From positions 98,671-162,670 of the forward strand of contig JEMX01000061.1 in the NCBI GenBank assembly GCA_000585055.1: a DNA stretch of 64,000 nt. Direction: 5' to 3'. Below are positions 48,509-61,302 of the stretch, piece after piece. The notes under the pieces are model-generated. The model made no database searches. It saw only the letters and a program-made list of their open reading frames with translations, and was not told the DNA's origin. Source of the DNA: Candidatus Accumulibacter appositus (GTDB lineage Bacteria; Pseudomonadota; Gammaproteobacteria; Burkholderiales; Rhodocyclaceae). Each line of letters begins with the position of its first letter. The first letter of the stretch is position 1. Position numbers and translations under genes: made by a program.

Positions 48509-49702
48509 TCAGCGGCCCTCCTGCTGACGCGTTTCGCCTGCCCAGACCAGTGCCCGGCGCGTAAGCACCGGGCCAATGACCTCGAGCAACAAGACGATCG
48601 CTGCCAGGCCGGCGACCTGATCGAGTGCGTAGAGCTTGAGGTGTCGGGTTTGCTCAAGCAGGACGATGACCAGGCCGGACATCGGCATCATCGCCAGGCC
48701 GGTCAGCGCGCCTTTGCGCCAGCTGACGCCACTGGGCCGGGCAAACACGGTCGTCGTCGCCATCTTGACCACCAAGCGCAGCGTGATGACGGCCAGTGCC
48801 AGCGCGAGCCCACTGCGCACCTGCTGCCAGTCAAGCGAGGCAGCGACAAAGACGAACAACAGCACGGTCAGCAGGTCGCCAAGGGTGCCAAAGTTGCGCT
48901 GCGCCTGCGAGAGAATCGCGCGTCGGTGTCGGGCGACCAGTCCGAAGGCCAGCGCCGCCAGCAGCGGCGAGAACTTGAAAGCGTGCGTGACTGCCGTCAG
49001 CAGCAAGGTCGCGGCGGCAAAGGCGACGGTGGCATTGCGGTCGATGTTGCCGAGTTGCCGGAGCAGCGCCGGAACGGCCACGCCAAAGGCGGCGCCGATG
49101 CTGACCGACACGCCGATCACCACCAGACTGTTCCAGGCGGCTTCGGAGGCGCTGCCAGCGCTGGCGAGCACCCAGTAGCCGACGATGGCCTTGAAGACGA
49201 ACAGGGAGAGCACGCAGTTGCAGGCGGTGAGGTGGAACAGTCGCTCGGTGACCTGGCCCGAGCTCTGCAGTTCGTTGGCTACCCGCAACACGGCTGCCGG
49301 CGAGGTAGCCATGGCCAATGCGGCGAGCAGCAGCGACGGGACCATCGGCGAGGCAAAGGCTTGCGCCAGCATGAACACCGCAGCAAAACAGCCGCTCGCT
49401 TCGGCCACGCCGGTGATTGCCAGCCAGGGATTGATCCGCAGCCAGCGCAGGTTGATGCGATAGCCGAGCTCGAAAAGAATCAATCCGAAAGCGAAATGAG
49501 CCAGCAGAGCGATTGGCGTTCCCGAAGGGTTGTCGAGAAATCCCCCCTGGCTGGACGCCATTACGAAGCCGGCGATGCCATAACTGCTGATTCGCGGCAG
49601 CGATAAGAGGCGGTAGGCCAGTTCGCCGACGGTCCAGGCGATGGCAATCGCTGCCGGCCAGGCAATGCTGGCCAGGACGTCGAGCAGTGTTTCCTGAATC
49701 AA
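48509..49702 (-). CDS. cation:proton antiporter, CPA2/Kef-like membrane domain
   Basis: 397 aa, about twelve transmembrane helices, no C-terminal TrkA-N domain. [18 protein letters not shown] and the [18 protein letters not shown] segment match the CPA2 exchanger core. [18 protein letters not shown] is the second conserved half. ATG 49702. Paired with a YbdK-type ligase; Kef systems elsewhere are gated by glutathione, so the pairing with a gamma-glutamyl ligase homologue is suggestive but unproven. Confidence 0.8.
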   Translation of the reverse strand: MIQETLLDVLASIAWPAAIAIAWTVGELAYRLLSLPRISSYGIAGFVMASSQGGFLDNPSGTPIALLAHFAFGLILFELGYRINLRWLRINPWLAITGVAEASGCFAAVFMLAQAFASPMVPSLLLAALAMATSPAAVLRVANELQSSGQVTERLFHLTACNCVLSLFVFKAIVGYWVLASAGSASEAAWNSLVVIGVSVSIGAAFGVAVPALLRQLGNIDRNATVAFAAATLLLTAVTHAFKFSPLLAALAFGLVARHRRAILSQAQRNFGTLGDLLTVLLFVFVAASLDWQQVRSGLALALAVITLRLVVKMATTTVFARPSGVSWRKGALTGLAMMPMSGLVIVLLEQTRHLKLYALDQVAGLAAIVLLLEVIGPVLTRRALVWAGETRQQEGR

Positions 49703-49921
49703 GCGGGCCAGCCTCGCAGGCGGGGAAGCTCAGGCTTGCTGGCGAAAACAGTCGTCCGAAAAGTGTTCCGGCACATGCACCCTCCCAAGCTGATGGCGAC
49801 AGGATACCCGAGGAAGCAGCCGTGCGATTGGCTGGCGCGGGGACTTTCCGCTGCTCGGAGACCATCGCTGTTGCACTGCAGTACGCTAGAATCCGCCCTT
49901 TGCTGCTAGCAGAGAGTATCA

Positions 49922-52900
49922 ATGAACGCACGTCTGCGCGAGATCCCCTACAACTACACGTCTTTTTCCGACCGTGAGATCGTTATTCGCCTGCTCGGCG
50001 AGGAAAATTGGGCCTTACTCGATCAGTTGCGTGCCGAACGCGTGACTGGCCGCTCGGCGCGGATGCTCTATGAGGTGCTCGGCGATATCTGGGTGGTGCA
50101 GCGCAATCCCTACCTTGAGGACGACTTGCTCGCCAGCCGCGAGCGGCGAGTGGCGCTGATTGATGCGCTTCGCCATCGCTTGCGCGAGATCGAGAAGCGC
50201 CGCCAGGGGAACGAGCGTGTACGGCAGCTGATCCTCGCCGCGGCGGCGGCGGTCGACGCTTTCGAGCGCCATTTCGCCGATACGGCCAGGCTGCGCAGCA
50301 AGGTCACGAAAACGCTTTCCAGGCATACGCGCCGCGACAATATTGCTTTCGACGGTCTGGCGCGCGTCTCGCACGTCACCGATGCCACCGACTGGCGCAT
50401 CGAGTACCCCTTCGTGGTGCTCAACCCGGACAGCGAGGAAGAGATCGGTGCCCTGGTACGGGCCTGCATCCAACTCGGGCTGACCATCATTCCGCGTGGT
50501 GGTGGTACCGGTTACACCGGCGGTGCGATTCCGCTGACGCCGCTGGCGGCGGTAATCAACACCGAGAAATTGATGACCATCGGTGCTGTCGAGGAGATTC
50601 GCCTGCCCGGATGTGATCGCCCGTACGCCACGATCCGTACCGGAGCCGGTGTGGTCACGGCTCGCGTCGCGGAAGCCGCGACGGCTGCCGGGCGGGTTTT
50701 TGCCGTCGACCCGACTTCGGCAGACGCCTCGTGCATCGGCGGTAACGTGGCGATGAATGCTGGCGGCAAGAAGGCGGTGCTGTGGGGAACGGCGGTCGAT
50801 AATCTGGCCTGGTGGAAGCTGGTCGACGCCAACGGGTATCCGCTGGAGGTGACGCGCATCGGCCACAACTTCGGCAAGATCCACGAACAGGAGACGGTGC
50901 GCTTCGAGATCAGGCGTTTTCGCAAGGATGGCAAGACGCTCTACGGCGAGCCCGAAATGCTGGAAATCCCGGGTTCGAGATTTCGTAAGGCGGGTCTTGG
51001 CAAGGACGTTACCGACAAGTTCCTGGCCGGCCTGCCCGGCGTGCAAAAGGAGGGTACCGACGGCCTGATCGTTGCCGCGCGCTGGGTTCTGCATCGCATG
51101 CCGCAACATGCCCGTACCGTTTGCCTCGAGTTTTTCGGTCAGGTACGCGAGGCGGTACCGGCAATCGTCGAGATCACCGATCATTTTTCGCCTGGCGGTG
51201 GCGGCAAGGAGGCCGGGGTCCTGCTCGCCGGACTCGAACACCTCGACGAGCGCTACCTGCGCGCCGTCGGCTACGCGACCAAGGCCAAGCGCAAAGCGGA
51301 AAACGCCGGGCGCCCGAAAATGGTGCTCATTGGTGACCTGGTCGGCGACGACGAGAGCGCGGTGATGAGCGCGGCGTCGGAAGTGGTGCGCCTGTGCAAT
51401 CTTCGCGGCGCTGAAGGTTTCATTGCCGTCGACGCCGAAACACGCAAGAAATTCTGGCTCGATCGCTCGCGTACCGCCGCTATTTCACGCCACACCAACG
51501 CTTTCAAGCTCAATGAGGACGTGGTGATTCCGCTGCCGCGGATGGGCGAATACTGCGACGGCATCGAGCGCATCAACATCGAGCTGTCGATCGGCAACAA
51601 GCTGGCGCTTTGCGATGCGCTGCACGAATTCCTGCAGGGCGATCTGCCCCTGCATCGTGGCGACGCCGACCTCGACAAGGAACTGTTGATCGGCGAACGC
51701 CGACCGGCCGCACTGGAAGCGGTGGCCAGCGTACGCGCGCGCTGGCAGTGGTTGCTCGACAACCTCGACCTGCCGCTGCACGAGGCCGAAGTGCAGTTCG
51801 CCACCCGTGGCCTTAACAGCGGCGAGTTGAGGAATCGCGCACCCCGGCCGACGCTCTTTCATCGCCTGCAGGACTACTCGCTGCGCGTGTCGTGGAAGCG
51901 CGAGCTCAAGCCGCAACTCGAAGGCATTTTCGATGGCGTTGTTTACCGGCCGGTCGTCGAGCGTATCGCCGCGATTCACCAACAAACGCTGCGCAGCCGC
52001 TTGTTCGTCGCCCTGCATATGCACGCCGGTGACGGCAATGTGCACACCAATATTCCGGTGAACTCCGATAACTACGACATGTTGCAGGCTGCCTATGCGG
52101 TGGTCGAGCGAATCATGGCCCTGGCACGGGCGCTCGACGGAGTGGTCTCCGGCGAGCACGGTATCGGCATCACCAAATTGGAATTCCTCAGCGACGATGA
52201 AATGCAGCCGTTTCGCGACTACAAGGCCCGCGTCGATCCGGAAGGCCGCTTCAACAAGGGCAAGCTGCTTCCGGGCGCTGACCTGGGCAAGGCCTATACG
52301 CCTTCGTTCTCGCTGCTCGGCACCGAGTCGCTAATAATGGAGCAGTCGGAAATCGGCCACATTTCGGCGATGGTCAAGGACTGCCTGCGTTGCGGCAAAT
52401 GCAAGCCGGTCTGTTCGACACACGTGCCGCGCGCCAACCTGCTCTACTCGCCGCGCAACAAGATCCTTGCCACCTCTCTGCTGATCGAGGCTTTTCTCTA
52501 CGAGGAGCAGACCCGGCGCGGCGTTTCGCTGCGCCATTTCGATGAGTTCAACGACGTCGCCGATCACTGCACGATCTGCCATAAGTGCCTGACGCCGTGC
52601 CCGGTCGATATCGACTTCGGCGATGTCTCGATCCGCATGCGCAATCTGCTGCGCGAGCAGGGCAAGAAGAAGTTCGTGCCGGCGAAAGCGGCGGCCATGG
52701 CTTTCCTGACGATCAAGGATCCGGCGACCATCAAGCTGGTGCGCAAGCTGATGATCGACTGGGGCTACCGGGCGCAGCGACTGGCCTACCGGGCAGCCAA
52801 GTCGCTTGGCCTGATCCAGGGGCAAACGCGACAGCCACCGGCGACGCTCGGTTCGCCAACGCTGCGCGCGCAGATCATTCACTTCATCAACAAGCCGATG

Positions 52901-53797
52901 CCTGGCGGGCTTCCCAAGCGCACCGCCCGGGCGCTGCTCGACATCGAAGACGACAAGATCGTCCCGATCATCCGCAATCCGCAAAAGGTCAGCGCCCCGG
53001 ACTACGACGGCGATGCCGTTTTCTATTTCCCGGGCTGTGGTTCCGAGCGCCTATTTTCCCAGGTCGCCCTGGCCACGCAGGCGATGCTCTATGAGATTGG
53101 TGCGCAAACCGTGCTGCCGCCGGGCTACCTGTGCTGTGGCTATCCGCAGACGGCGGCCGGCGAGGCCGACCAGGGGCTGGCGATCACCACCGACAACCGG
53201 GTGCTTTTCCACCGCGTTGCCAACACCTTGAACTATCTGGATATCAAGACCGTCATCGTCTCCTGCGGCACCTGCATGGACCAGCTCGAAAAATATCACT
53301 TCGAGCAGATCTTCCCCGGTTGCCGCCTGCTCGATATCCACGAATACCTGCTCGAAAAAGGCGTCTGCCTCGATGGCGTCAGCGGCAGCCGCTACCTGTA
53401 TCACGATCCCTGTCACGTGCCGATGCGCACAATGCCCGGCATCAAGGTGGTCAATAGCTTGATGGCGCAGCCGGTCGAGCTCTCGGCGCGTTGCTGTGGC
53501 GAGTCGGGAACCCTGGCCGTGACGCGTCCGGACGTGTCCACGCAAGTGCGCTTCCGCAAGCAGGAGGAGATCGCCAACGGCGTCGAACGTCAGCGCGCGG
53601 ATGGTTTTTCCGGTCCGATCAAGGTGCTCACCTCCTGCCCCTCGTGCCTGCAAGGTCTGTCGCGCTATAACGACGACAGCGGAACCGAGGCCGACTACAT
53701 CGTCGTCGAAATGGTCAAACGCCTGCTTGGCGACGACTGGCTGGCCCGCTACGTCCACCAGGCCAACAACGGCGGCATCGAGCGGGTGCTGCTTTAA
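49922..53797 (+). CDS. DUF3683 FAD-linked oxidase / Fe-S / CCG-domain oxidoreductase
   Basis: 1291 aa. DUF3683 region (~1-150), an FAD-binding type-4 domain ([16 protein letters not shown] near 190; [20 protein letters not shown] near 262), an FAD-oxidase C-terminal domain ending with [13 protein letters not shown]...SGEHGIG, two 4Fe-4S motifs ([11 protein letters not shown] near 820 and [12 protein letters not shown] near 882), and a C-terminal glycolate-oxidase-like pair of CCG domains (CCGYPQT near 1070, CCGESGT near 1190). It resembles a D-lactate/2-hydroxyacid dehydrogenase and its Fe-S partner in one chain, likely feeding electrons to quinone. ATG 49922. A repeat begins at the base after its stop. 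Confidence 0.9.
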   Translation: MNARLREIPYNYTSFSDREIVIRLLGEENWALLDQLRAERVTGRSARMLYEVLGDIWVVQRNPYLEDDLLASRERRVALIDALRHRLREIEKRRQGNERVRQLILAAAAAVDAFERHFADTARLRSKVTKTLSRHTRRDNIAFDGLARVSHVTDATDWRIEYPFVVLNPDSEEEIGALVRACIQLGLTIIPRGGGTGYTGGAIPLTPLAAVINTEKLMTIGAVEEIRLPGCDRPYATIRTGAGVVTARVAEAATAAGRVFAVDPTSADASCIGGNVAMNAGGKKAVLWGTAVDNLAWWKLVDANGYPLEVTRIGHNFGKIHEQETVRFEIRRFRKDGKTLYGEPEMLEIPGSRFRKAGLGKDVTDKFLAGLPGVQKEGTDGLIVAARWVLHRMPQHARTVCLEFFGQVREAVPAIVEITDHFSPGGGGKEAGVLLAGLEHLDERYLRAVGYATKAKRKAENAGRPKMVLIGDLVGDDESAVMSAASEVVRLCNLRGAEGFIAVDAETRKKFWLDRSRTAAISRHTNAFKLNEDVVIPLPRMGEYCDGIERINIELSIGNKLALCDALHEFLQGDLPLHRGDADLDKELLIGERRPAALEAVASVRARWQWLLDNLDLPLHEAEVQFATRGLNSGELRNRAPRPTLFHRLQDYSLRVSWKRELKPQLEGIFDGVVYRPVVERIAAIHQQTLRSRLFVALHMHAGDGNVHTNIPVNSDNYDMLQAAYAVVERIMALARALDGVVSGEHGIGITKLEFLSDDEMQPFRDYKARVDPEGRFNKGKLLPGADLGKAYTPSFSLLGTESLIMEQSEIGHISAMVKDCLRCGKCKPVCSTHVPRANLLYSPRNKILATSLLIEAFLYEEQTRRGVSLRHFDEFNDVADHCTICHKCLTPCPVDIDFGDVSIRMRNLLREQGKKKFVPAKAAAMAFLTIKDPATIKLVRKLMIDWGYRAQRLAYRAAKSLGLIQGQTRQPPATLGSPTLRAQIIHFINKPMPGGLPKRTARALLDIEDDKIVPIIRNPQKVSAPDYDGDAVFYFPGCGSERLFSQVALATQAMLYEIGAQTVLPPGYLCCGYPQTAAGEADQGLAITTDNRVLFHRVANTLNYLDIKTVIVSCGTCMDQLEKYHFEQIFPGCRLLDIHEYLLEKGVCLDGVSGSRYLYHDPCHVPMRTMPGIKVVNSLMAQPVELSARCCGESGTLAVTRPDVSTQVRFRKQEEIANGVERQRADGFSGPIKVLTSCPSCLQGLSRYNDDSGTEADYIVVEMVKRLLGDDWLARYVHQANNGGIERVLL

Positions 53798-53920
53798 TGT
53801 GAAAGTCGCGTAGGCGACTCAGGAAACTCCCTTCTCCCCCTGCGGGAGAAGGGCCGGGGAAAGAGAGGGAACGGTCATGACTTTCATGATCGGGGTATCG
53901 TGACATGTCATGGCCGTCAG
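53798..53920 (+). repeat. dispersed 123-bp repeat, copy 4 (after the FAD/Fe-S gene)
   Basis: Starts at the first base after the TAA stop: TGTGAAAGTCGCGTAGGCGACTCA, then CCCTTCTCCC...GGGAGAAGGG hairpin, GGCCGGGGAAAGAG, GGTCATGACTTTCATGATCGGGG and the tail GTCATGGCCGTCAG. It has the same 123-base length as copy 1 and high identity by eye. Lies between two plus-strand genes. Confidence 0.87.
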
Positions 53921-54136
53921 AACGCGGGCAGTAACCGCCGTGAGTGGCCCGCCGGGCGCCCTGGCGGGACTTTCGGTATAGAATGCCCGCCACATTGCGG
54001 TCGCCGGGGTGGAATATCCTCTTCCTTGTGCGGCTGATTTTTACCGTCCCTCCTGATCCTTGCGGATAGCCCCCTCAGGGGTTGATTCCGGATCCTCGTA
54101 GGTACGTCAAGAAGGCTGGTGGCCAGGATCGAGAAA

Positions 54137-55642
54137 ATGTCTGGTTCTTCGTCGCTTTCCGCGGAGTCGCGAGGGGTGCGGGTGTTTGGCCGCTTTGCGC
54201 CGGCGCTGTACGTCCTCGGCGTTCTGATCACCGGTTTCGGTTTCCTGATGATGATCCCGCTCGCCATTTCCTGGCTGACCGCCGACGGCGCGCATGACGC
54301 GTACGATGAGGCGGTGCTGATCACCATCCTCTGCGGCTTGCTGCTTTCTTTCTTCATAGGCCGGCAGCAACGCGAGATGCGGGTGCGTGAGAGCTTTCTG
54401 CTGGTCGCCCTGATCTGGGCGATCCTGCCCGCTTTCGGCGCTCTGCCCCTTTATCTGCACATCGACGAACTGAGCTGGACGGACGCCTATTTCGAGGCCG
54501 TTTCGGGCCTCACCGCGACCGGTGCGACGGTCTTGTCCGGGCTTGACCAGCTGCCCGTCTCGATCAACTTCTGGCGCACTTTCATGCACTGGGTTGGTGG
54601 CCTCGGCGTCGTCGTTCTTGCCGTCGCCATTCTGCCTTTGCTTGGTTTCGGGGGGCGCGGCATGCTCAAGGCTGAAACGCCCGGTCCGATGAAGGATTCC
54701 AAGATCACACCGCGAATCACCGAGACGGCCAAGGGCTTGTGGGTCGTCTATGTGATTCTCACCGTCGCCTGCGGCATCAGTCTATATTCCGTGGGCATGG
54801 AACCCTGGGACGCGATGATGCATGCCTTCTCGGTGATGGGTCTCGGTGGTTTTTCGAGCAAGGACGCCAGTGTCGGTCACTTCGCCAGCCTCGATATCGA
54901 ACTGGTCGTCATCTTGTTCGCCCTGCTCGCCGGCATCAACTTCAGCACCCACTTTCTGGCCTTTTCGCAGCGTTCGCTACGCGCCTATCTGGCCGACATT
55001 GAGGCGCACTATTTCCTGGGCATTCTGGCCCTGAGCATTCTGGCGCTTTCGCTCTACCTCTGGCCGGAGGCGATCTATCCGGACTTCCTGACGACTCTGC
55101 GCTACGTCGGGTTCCACTCGGTGTCGCTGGCCACTTCGCTTGGCTTTGCGACCACCGATTATGTTCAGTGGCCGCTGTTCGGGCAGCTGTGGATCCTCTT
55201 TCTGTGCAGCTTCGTCGCCTGCTCGGGTTCGGCCGGCGGCGGCATCAAGATGATGCGCGCGGTCGTTCTCTACAAGCAGGTGTCGCGCGAACTGACCCGG
55301 GCCATGCACCCGCGCGGTCTGCAGACCGTGCGCTTCGGCGAGACCGTCATTCCGGACCACGTGCTGCACGCGATCCTTGGCTTCATGTTCATTTACGTGG
55401 TCAGCATCGTGGTGATGACCCTGCTGATGGTCGGTACGCGTTTGGACATCATTACTGCCTTCTCGGCCGTCGTCGCCTGTTTGAACAATACCGGTCCCGG
55501 ACTGAACCTGGTTGGCCCGGCGTCGACCTACGCCGTGCTGACCGACTTGCAGACCTGGGTGTGCACCTGGGCCATGCTGCTCGGGCGCCTCGAGATTTTC
55601 ACCCTGCTGGTCCTGCTGACGCCTGGCTTCTGGCGGCGTTAG
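54137..55642 (+). CDS. trkH: Trk-type potassium uptake protein TrkH
   Basis: About 501 aa, polytopic K+ channel-like transporter with four pore repeats: SGLTATGATVLSGLD, VMGLGGFSSKDAS, TSLGFATTDYVQW and CLNNTGPGLNLVGP carry the filter glycines. FVACSGSAGGGIKMMRAV is a conserved TrkH loop. It imports K+ with the cytoplasmic NAD-binding TrkA, which is not in this window. The ATG at 54137 is preceded by AGGATCGAGAAA; a GTG at 54119 would add six residues. Confidence 0.92.
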   Translation: MSGSSSLSAESRGVRVFGRFAPALYVLGVLITGFGFLMMIPLAISWLTADGAHDAYDEAVLITILCGLLLSFFIGRQQREMRVRESFLLVALIWAILPAFGALPLYLHIDELSWTDAYFEAVSGLTATGATVLSGLDQLPVSINFWRTFMHWVGGLGVVVLAVAILPLLGFGGRGMLKAETPGPMKDSKITPRITETAKGLWVVYVILTVACGISLYSVGMEPWDAMMHAFSVMGLGGFSSKDASVGHFASLDIELVVILFALLAGINFSTHFLAFSQRSLRAYLADIEAHYFLGILALSILALSLYLWPEAIYPDFLTTLRYVGFHSVSLATSLGFATTDYVQWPLFGQLWILFLCSFVACSGSAGGGIKMMRAVVLYKQVSRELTRAMHPRGLQTVRFGETVIPDHVLHAILGFMFIYVVSIVVMTLLMVGTRLDIITAFSAVVACLNNTGPGLNLVGPASTYAVLTDLQTWVCTWAMLLGRLEIFTLLVLLTPGFWRR

Positions 55643-55783
55643 GCAGTCGCCGCCCTTTTCGTCTGGCAAAGGCGACTTTCGCTGCCAGCGCGCCGCCGCC
55701 CGCCCTCAGGACGGCGCACGCGAAAGCTTGACTTTCCCGTGTGGTGTCAGTTTCCAGTAAGAATCGACATCAATAATCGCGCC

Positions 55784-55797
55784 GGTGGTTCGCTTGC
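55784..55797 (+). promoter_or_regulatory. weak sigma-54-like element upstream of the symporter operon
   Basis: CGG-TGGTTCGC-TTGCA has the GG-N10-GC spacing of -24/-12 promoters (GG 55784-55785, GC 55796-55797), but the -24 box matches poorly beyond GG. A start near 55809 would give a ~40-base leader. Low confidence; a sigma-70 promoter is not obvious either. Confidence 0.25.
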
Positions 55798-55849
55798 ACG
55801 CCTTGGGAGCCGCTAAATCGATCGAAAAAAAAATTGGAGGAGGTAAATC

Positions 55850-56104
55850 ATGGACGACAGCGGAAAGGCCTACTGGTCGGCGACCCTCGGGTTGCTGACC
55901 AAGATCCTTATAGTATGGTTCCTGGTCTCATTCGGCGCGGGCATCTTGTTCGCACCGGCACTGAATAGCATTCATCTGGGCGGTTATCCCCTGGGCTTCT
56001 GGTTTGCCCAACAGGGGGCGATGTACGTGTTCATCGCGCTGATCTTCTACTACAAGAAGAAGATGGGTGAAATCGACCGTCAGTTCGACGTTCACGAAGA
56101 ATAA
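55850..56104 (+). CDS. DUF4212 small membrane subunit of solute symporter
   Basis: 84 aa with two transmembrane helices (LLTKILIVWFLVSFGAGILF and GFWFAQQGAMYVFIALIFYYKK). YW...LGLLTKILIVWF and LGGYPLGFWFAQQG are typical of DUF4212, always found directly before a VC_2705-type sodium:solute symporter. Strong ribosome site GGAGGAGG. The symporter starts 10 bases after the stop, so they form one operon and probably one complex. Confidence 0.92.
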   Translation: MDDSGKAYWSATLGLLTKILIVWFLVSFGAGILFAPALNSIHLGGYPLGFWFAQQGAMYVFIALIFYYKKKMGEIDRQFDVHEE

Positions 56105-56114
56105 GGGGCCAACT

Positions 56115-57923
56115 ATGGATCTGCAAACAACGATTTACCTGGTGGTCGGCGCAAGTTTTTCGCTGTACATCGGCATCGCCCTCTGGGCACGTGCCGGTAC
56201 CACCAGCGATTTCTATGCTGCCGGCGGTCAAGTTGGGCCGGTGATGAACGGTATGGCGATTGGCGCGGACTGGATGTCGGCCGCCTCGTTCATTTCGATG
56301 GCCGGCCTGATTTCCAACATGGGTTACGGCGGCGGCCTCTTCCTGATGGGCTGGACCGGTGGCTACGTGCTCCTGGCGATGCTGCTGGCGCCCTATCTGC
56401 GCAAGTTCGGCAAATTCACCGTGCCGCAGTTCATCGGTGACCGCTTCTACTCGAAGTCCGCCAGTACGGTTGCGGTTTTCTGCCTGCTGGTCGCTTCGCT
56501 GACCTACATCATCGGGCAGATGACCGGCGTCGGTGTGGCCTTCTCCCGCTTCCTGGGAGTGACGAGCGAAACCGGAATCTACGCGGGTATGGGCATCGTC
56601 TTCTTGTACGCCGTGTTCGGCGGTATGAAAGGGATCACCTACACGCAGGTGGCACAATACTGCGTGCTGATCTCTGCCTACATCATCCCGGCGATCTTCA
56701 TCTCGATTCAGCTCACCGGCAACCCCATCCCACAACTGGGCCTGGGTTCCAACATTGTCGGCCAGGATGTCTCGCTCCTGCACAAGCTGGACATGGTGGT
56801 CAGCGATCTCGGATTTGCCAACTACACCACTTCAGACGCTGGCGGCATGTTGAACATGTTCGTGTACACGATGTCGCTGATGATCGGTACCGCCGGTCTG
56901 CCGCACGTCATCATGCGCTTCTTCACGGTGCCGACGGTGGCTGCTGCGCGTAGCTCCGCCGGTTGGGCGCTGATCTTCATCGGCCTACTCTATACTACTG
57001 CACCTGCCGTTGCGGCGATGGCCAAGACCAACCTGCTGCGCACGATCACTCCGGGCGTGGTGATGGGCAATGCCGATCCTTACGCTGCCGACTCGCAACT
57101 GGTGTACGAGGAGCGTCCGGACTGGATGAAGCGCTGGGAGAAGACCGGTTTGCTGAAGTGGGAAGACAAAAACGGCGACGGTCGCATCCAGTACTACAAC
57201 GACAAGTCCAAGAGCGATGAATTCAAGGCCAAGGCTGAAGGCGCTGGCTGGAAGGGCAACGAGCTGACGGTCAACGCCGACATTATCGTTCTCGCCAATC
57301 CGGAAATTGCTTTGCTGCCGAACTGGGTGATCGCGCTGGTTGCTGCCGGTGGTCTGGCTGCCGCTCTGTCGACTGCCGCGGGCTTGTTGATGGCCATCTC
57401 GGCGGCGATCTCGCATGACTTGATCAAGAACGTCTTCGTTCCCGATATCAGCGAGAAGAACGAGCTGCTGGCGGGCAAGATCTCGATGGCCGTGGCGATT
57501 ATCATCGCTGGCTATCTGGGTCTCAATCCACCGGGCTTCGCGGCCGGTACCGTTGCCCTGGCCTTCGGGATTGCGGCGAGCTCGCTGTTCCCGGCGATCA
57601 TGATGGGCATCTTCTCGAAGAAGATGAACAAGGAAGGTGCTATCTGCGGCATGCTCGCCGGCCTGTTCGTCACCCTTTTCTACGTCTTCGCAGCCAAGGG
57701 TATCTTCTTCATCAAGGGAACCGAGTACCTGCATCTGATCGGTGGGCCGAACAGCTTCTTCGGGATCACGCCGGAAGCCTTCGGTGCTATCGGAGCCTGT
57801 GTCAACTTCGGCGTTGCCTTCATTGTCGACAAGATGACCCCGGAACCTCCGGAGCACATCCAGGCAATGGTCGAATCGGTTCGCATCCCGCGTGGCTCGG
57901 GAGCTGTTACGGGCGCTCACTAA
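56115..57923 (+). CDS. VC_2705-type sodium:solute (acetate/monocarboxylate) symporter
   Basis: 602 aa, about thirteen transmembrane helices of the sodium:solute symporter family: SDFYAAGGQVGPVMNGMAIGADWMSAASF is the ActP-like motif near residue 30-60, and GLAAALSTAAGLLMAISAAISHD the conserved sodium-site helix. Likely substrate acetate or another short carboxylate, which suits an organism living on volatile fatty acids. An extramembrane loop (~320-395) contains an EF-hand-like sequence DKNGDGRIQYYN (351-362). ATG 56115 after AAGGGGCC; the frame is open from 56067, inside the DUF4212 gene. Confidence 0.92.
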   Translation: MDLQTTIYLVVGASFSLYIGIALWARAGTTSDFYAAGGQVGPVMNGMAIGADWMSAASFISMAGLISNMGYGGGLFLMGWTGGYVLLAMLLAPYLRKFGKFTVPQFIGDRFYSKSASTVAVFCLLVASLTYIIGQMTGVGVAFSRFLGVTSETGIYAGMGIVFLYAVFGGMKGITYTQVAQYCVLISAYIIPAIFISIQLTGNPIPQLGLGSNIVGQDVSLLHKLDMVVSDLGFANYTTSDAGGMLNMFVYTMSLMIGTAGLPHVIMRFFTVPTVAAARSSAGWALIFIGLLYTTAPAVAAMAKTNLLRTITPGVVMGNADPYAADSQLVYEERPDWMKRWEKTGLLKWEDKNGDGRIQYYNDKSKSDEFKAKAEGAGWKGNELTVNADIIVLANPEIALLPNWVIALVAAGGLAAALSTAAGLLMAISAAISHDLIKNVFVPDISEKNELLAGKISMAVAIIIAGYLGLNPPGFAAGTVALAFGIAASSLFPAIMMGIFSKKMNKEGAICGMLAGLFVTLFYVFAAKGIFFIKGTEYLHLIGGPNSFFGITPEAFGAIGACVNFGVAFIVDKMTPEPPEHIQAMVESVRIPRGSGAVTGAH

Positions 57924-57984
57924 GCGCAGTTGGCTTTATGATCAGCTGTCGTCCGGCCTCGAGCCGGCGGCAGCGGGCGAGAGG

Positions 57985-58018
57985 AGCCCCGCTGGCACTA
58001 TTGGCGGGGCTTTTCTTT
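57985..58018 (+). terminator. rho-independent terminator after the symporter gene
   Basis: AGCCCCGC (57985-57992) pairs with GCGGGGCT (58004-58011) around an 11-base loop, followed by TTTTCTTT. It ends the DUF4212-symporter transcript. Confidence 0.85.
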
Positions 58019-58085
58019 GCTGCTTTGCGAAAGACGAAGCGCATGGATTTCTGCGCGCTGGCGTACGCAACAACAGGAGTAGTGG

Positions 58086-58454
58086 ATGACTATCAGTGTC
58101 GCGATCACATGGATACTGTTTCTCGGCCTTTTCCCGATTGCCTTCTTTTGGCTGCGGCGGGCATGGCGAATTCTGGTCGGGCGGGATTTTTCCGAAGTAG
58201 CGCTAAAAGGCGGCGTGAGTCCCGCGGCTCCGGAGAAGTACGCACCTTACGTGGCGGCCATCAACCTGGTTGCCGGCGGCATCGTGGTGGCAGTGATTTT
58301 GATGATCGTCATCGGCGGCATCGCGTACGATATCTGGAGTGCGATTGCCGGATCGACGATCTGGATGAAGTTCCTTGCCGATTACATCCTCCGCCAGCAT
58401 GCACACCCGATGTGGGGCAAAAAGAAGCAAGCGGCGTCAAAGGACCATCCCTGA
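58086..58454 (+). CDS. small two-helix membrane protein, hypothetical
   Basis: 122 aa. Two hydrophobic segments (residues ~3-25, ITWILFLGLFPIAFFWLRRA; ~58-85, AINLVAGGIVVAVILMIVIGG) separated by a short loop, and a basic C-terminus (WGKKKQAASK). Ribosome site AGGAGTAG before ATG 58086. It follows the symporter operon after a terminator, so it may belong functionally but has its own transcript. No family recognised. Confidence 0.65.
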   Translation: MTISVAITWILFLGLFPIAFFWLRRAWRILVGRDFSEVALKGGVSPAAPEKYAPYVAAINLVAGGIVVAVILMIVIGGIAYDIWSAIAGSTIWMKFLADYILRQHAHPMWGKKKQAASKDHP

Positions 58455-58537
58455 CGTTTTCGCTGGCTTGTCTTCCAGCGCTGTTGGTTCTTTCTCGTCG
58501 TGCCAACGTGTGCCGGCGCTAGTGCGCGTGCCTAGTG

Positions 58538-60338
<1,801 letters not shown>

Positions 60339-60340
<2 letters not shown>

Positions 60341-61178
60341 GAGCGAAGAACTCCCTGCACTGTATGTGGTACCGACGCCGCTCGGCCATCTTGGCGACAT
60401 GACGCAGCGTGCCATCGAGGTCTTGCGGCAGGTGGCGTGGGTGGCCGCGGAGGATACGCGGCATAGCGGGCCGCTCCTCCGACATTATGGCTGCACTGCA
60501 CGCTTGTTGGCGGCGCATCAGCATAATGAGCAGGCTGCCGCGCAGCAGGTGATTGCGCGTCTGGCGAACGGTGAGTCGGTGGCGTTGGTGGTCGATGCCG
60601 GCACCCCGGCGGTGTCCGACCCGGGTGCGCGGCTGGTGGCCAGGGTGCGCGCTGCCGGCTATCGCGTCGTTCCCTTGCCGGGTCCCTGCGCGGCGATCGT
60701 CGCGCTCTCCGCCGCCGGACTTGATGACCCGCATTTCCTGTTCTACGGTTTCCTGCCGAACAGGGCGGGGCAGCGCGCCGAGGCCTTGCGCGGGCTGCTT
60801 CACCTGCCGTACGCGCTGGTCTTCTACGAGGCGCCACACCGCATTCTCGACACCGTGGCCGCGCTGGCGGATGCCTTCGGGCCGACGCGGAGCGTGGTTC
60901 TGGCGCGAGAACTGACCAAGGTCTTCGAATCCATTCACGTCTGTCCCCTTGCTGAGGCGCATGACTGGTTGCTGGCCGACGCCAACCGGCAGCGCGGCGA
61001 GTTTGTGTTGCTGGTCTCCGGGGCCGTGTCGCTTGACGATGGGCGGGAAGGCGAAAGAGTTCTCAAGCTGCTGCTCGACGATGGCCTGGCGGTTAGTCAG
61101 GCGAGCCGTCTGGCGCATGCCATCACCGCTGTCGGCAAGAAGTCCCTCTATGAATTGGCCTTGCGCCTCAGGGCTTGA
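60339..61178 (+). CDS. rsmI: 16S rRNA (cytidine(1402)-2'-O)-methyltransferase
   Basis: 279 aa. Tetrapyrrole-methylase-like fold: LYVVPTPLGHLGDMTQRAIEVLRQV, AAEDTRHSGPLL, VDAGTPAVSDPGARLV and VVPLPGPCAAIVALSAAGL. It modifies C1402 in the ribosomal P site together with RsmH. ATG 60339 overlaps the divergent yraN start by two bases, so each promoter must lie inside the other gene. In E. coli lpoA stands between rsmI and yraN; it is absent here. Confidence 0.93.
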
Positions 61179-61302
61179 GGGCTGCGCGGGCGGAGCTGCG
61201 ACCACCGCCATGCAGCCGGGCCCGGCGTGATCGGCTCGGCCAAGTTCGGCCGACGAGAGAAAATCATCTAGAATCCGGACTTTCCTTCGCCGCGGCTCAA
61301 GC

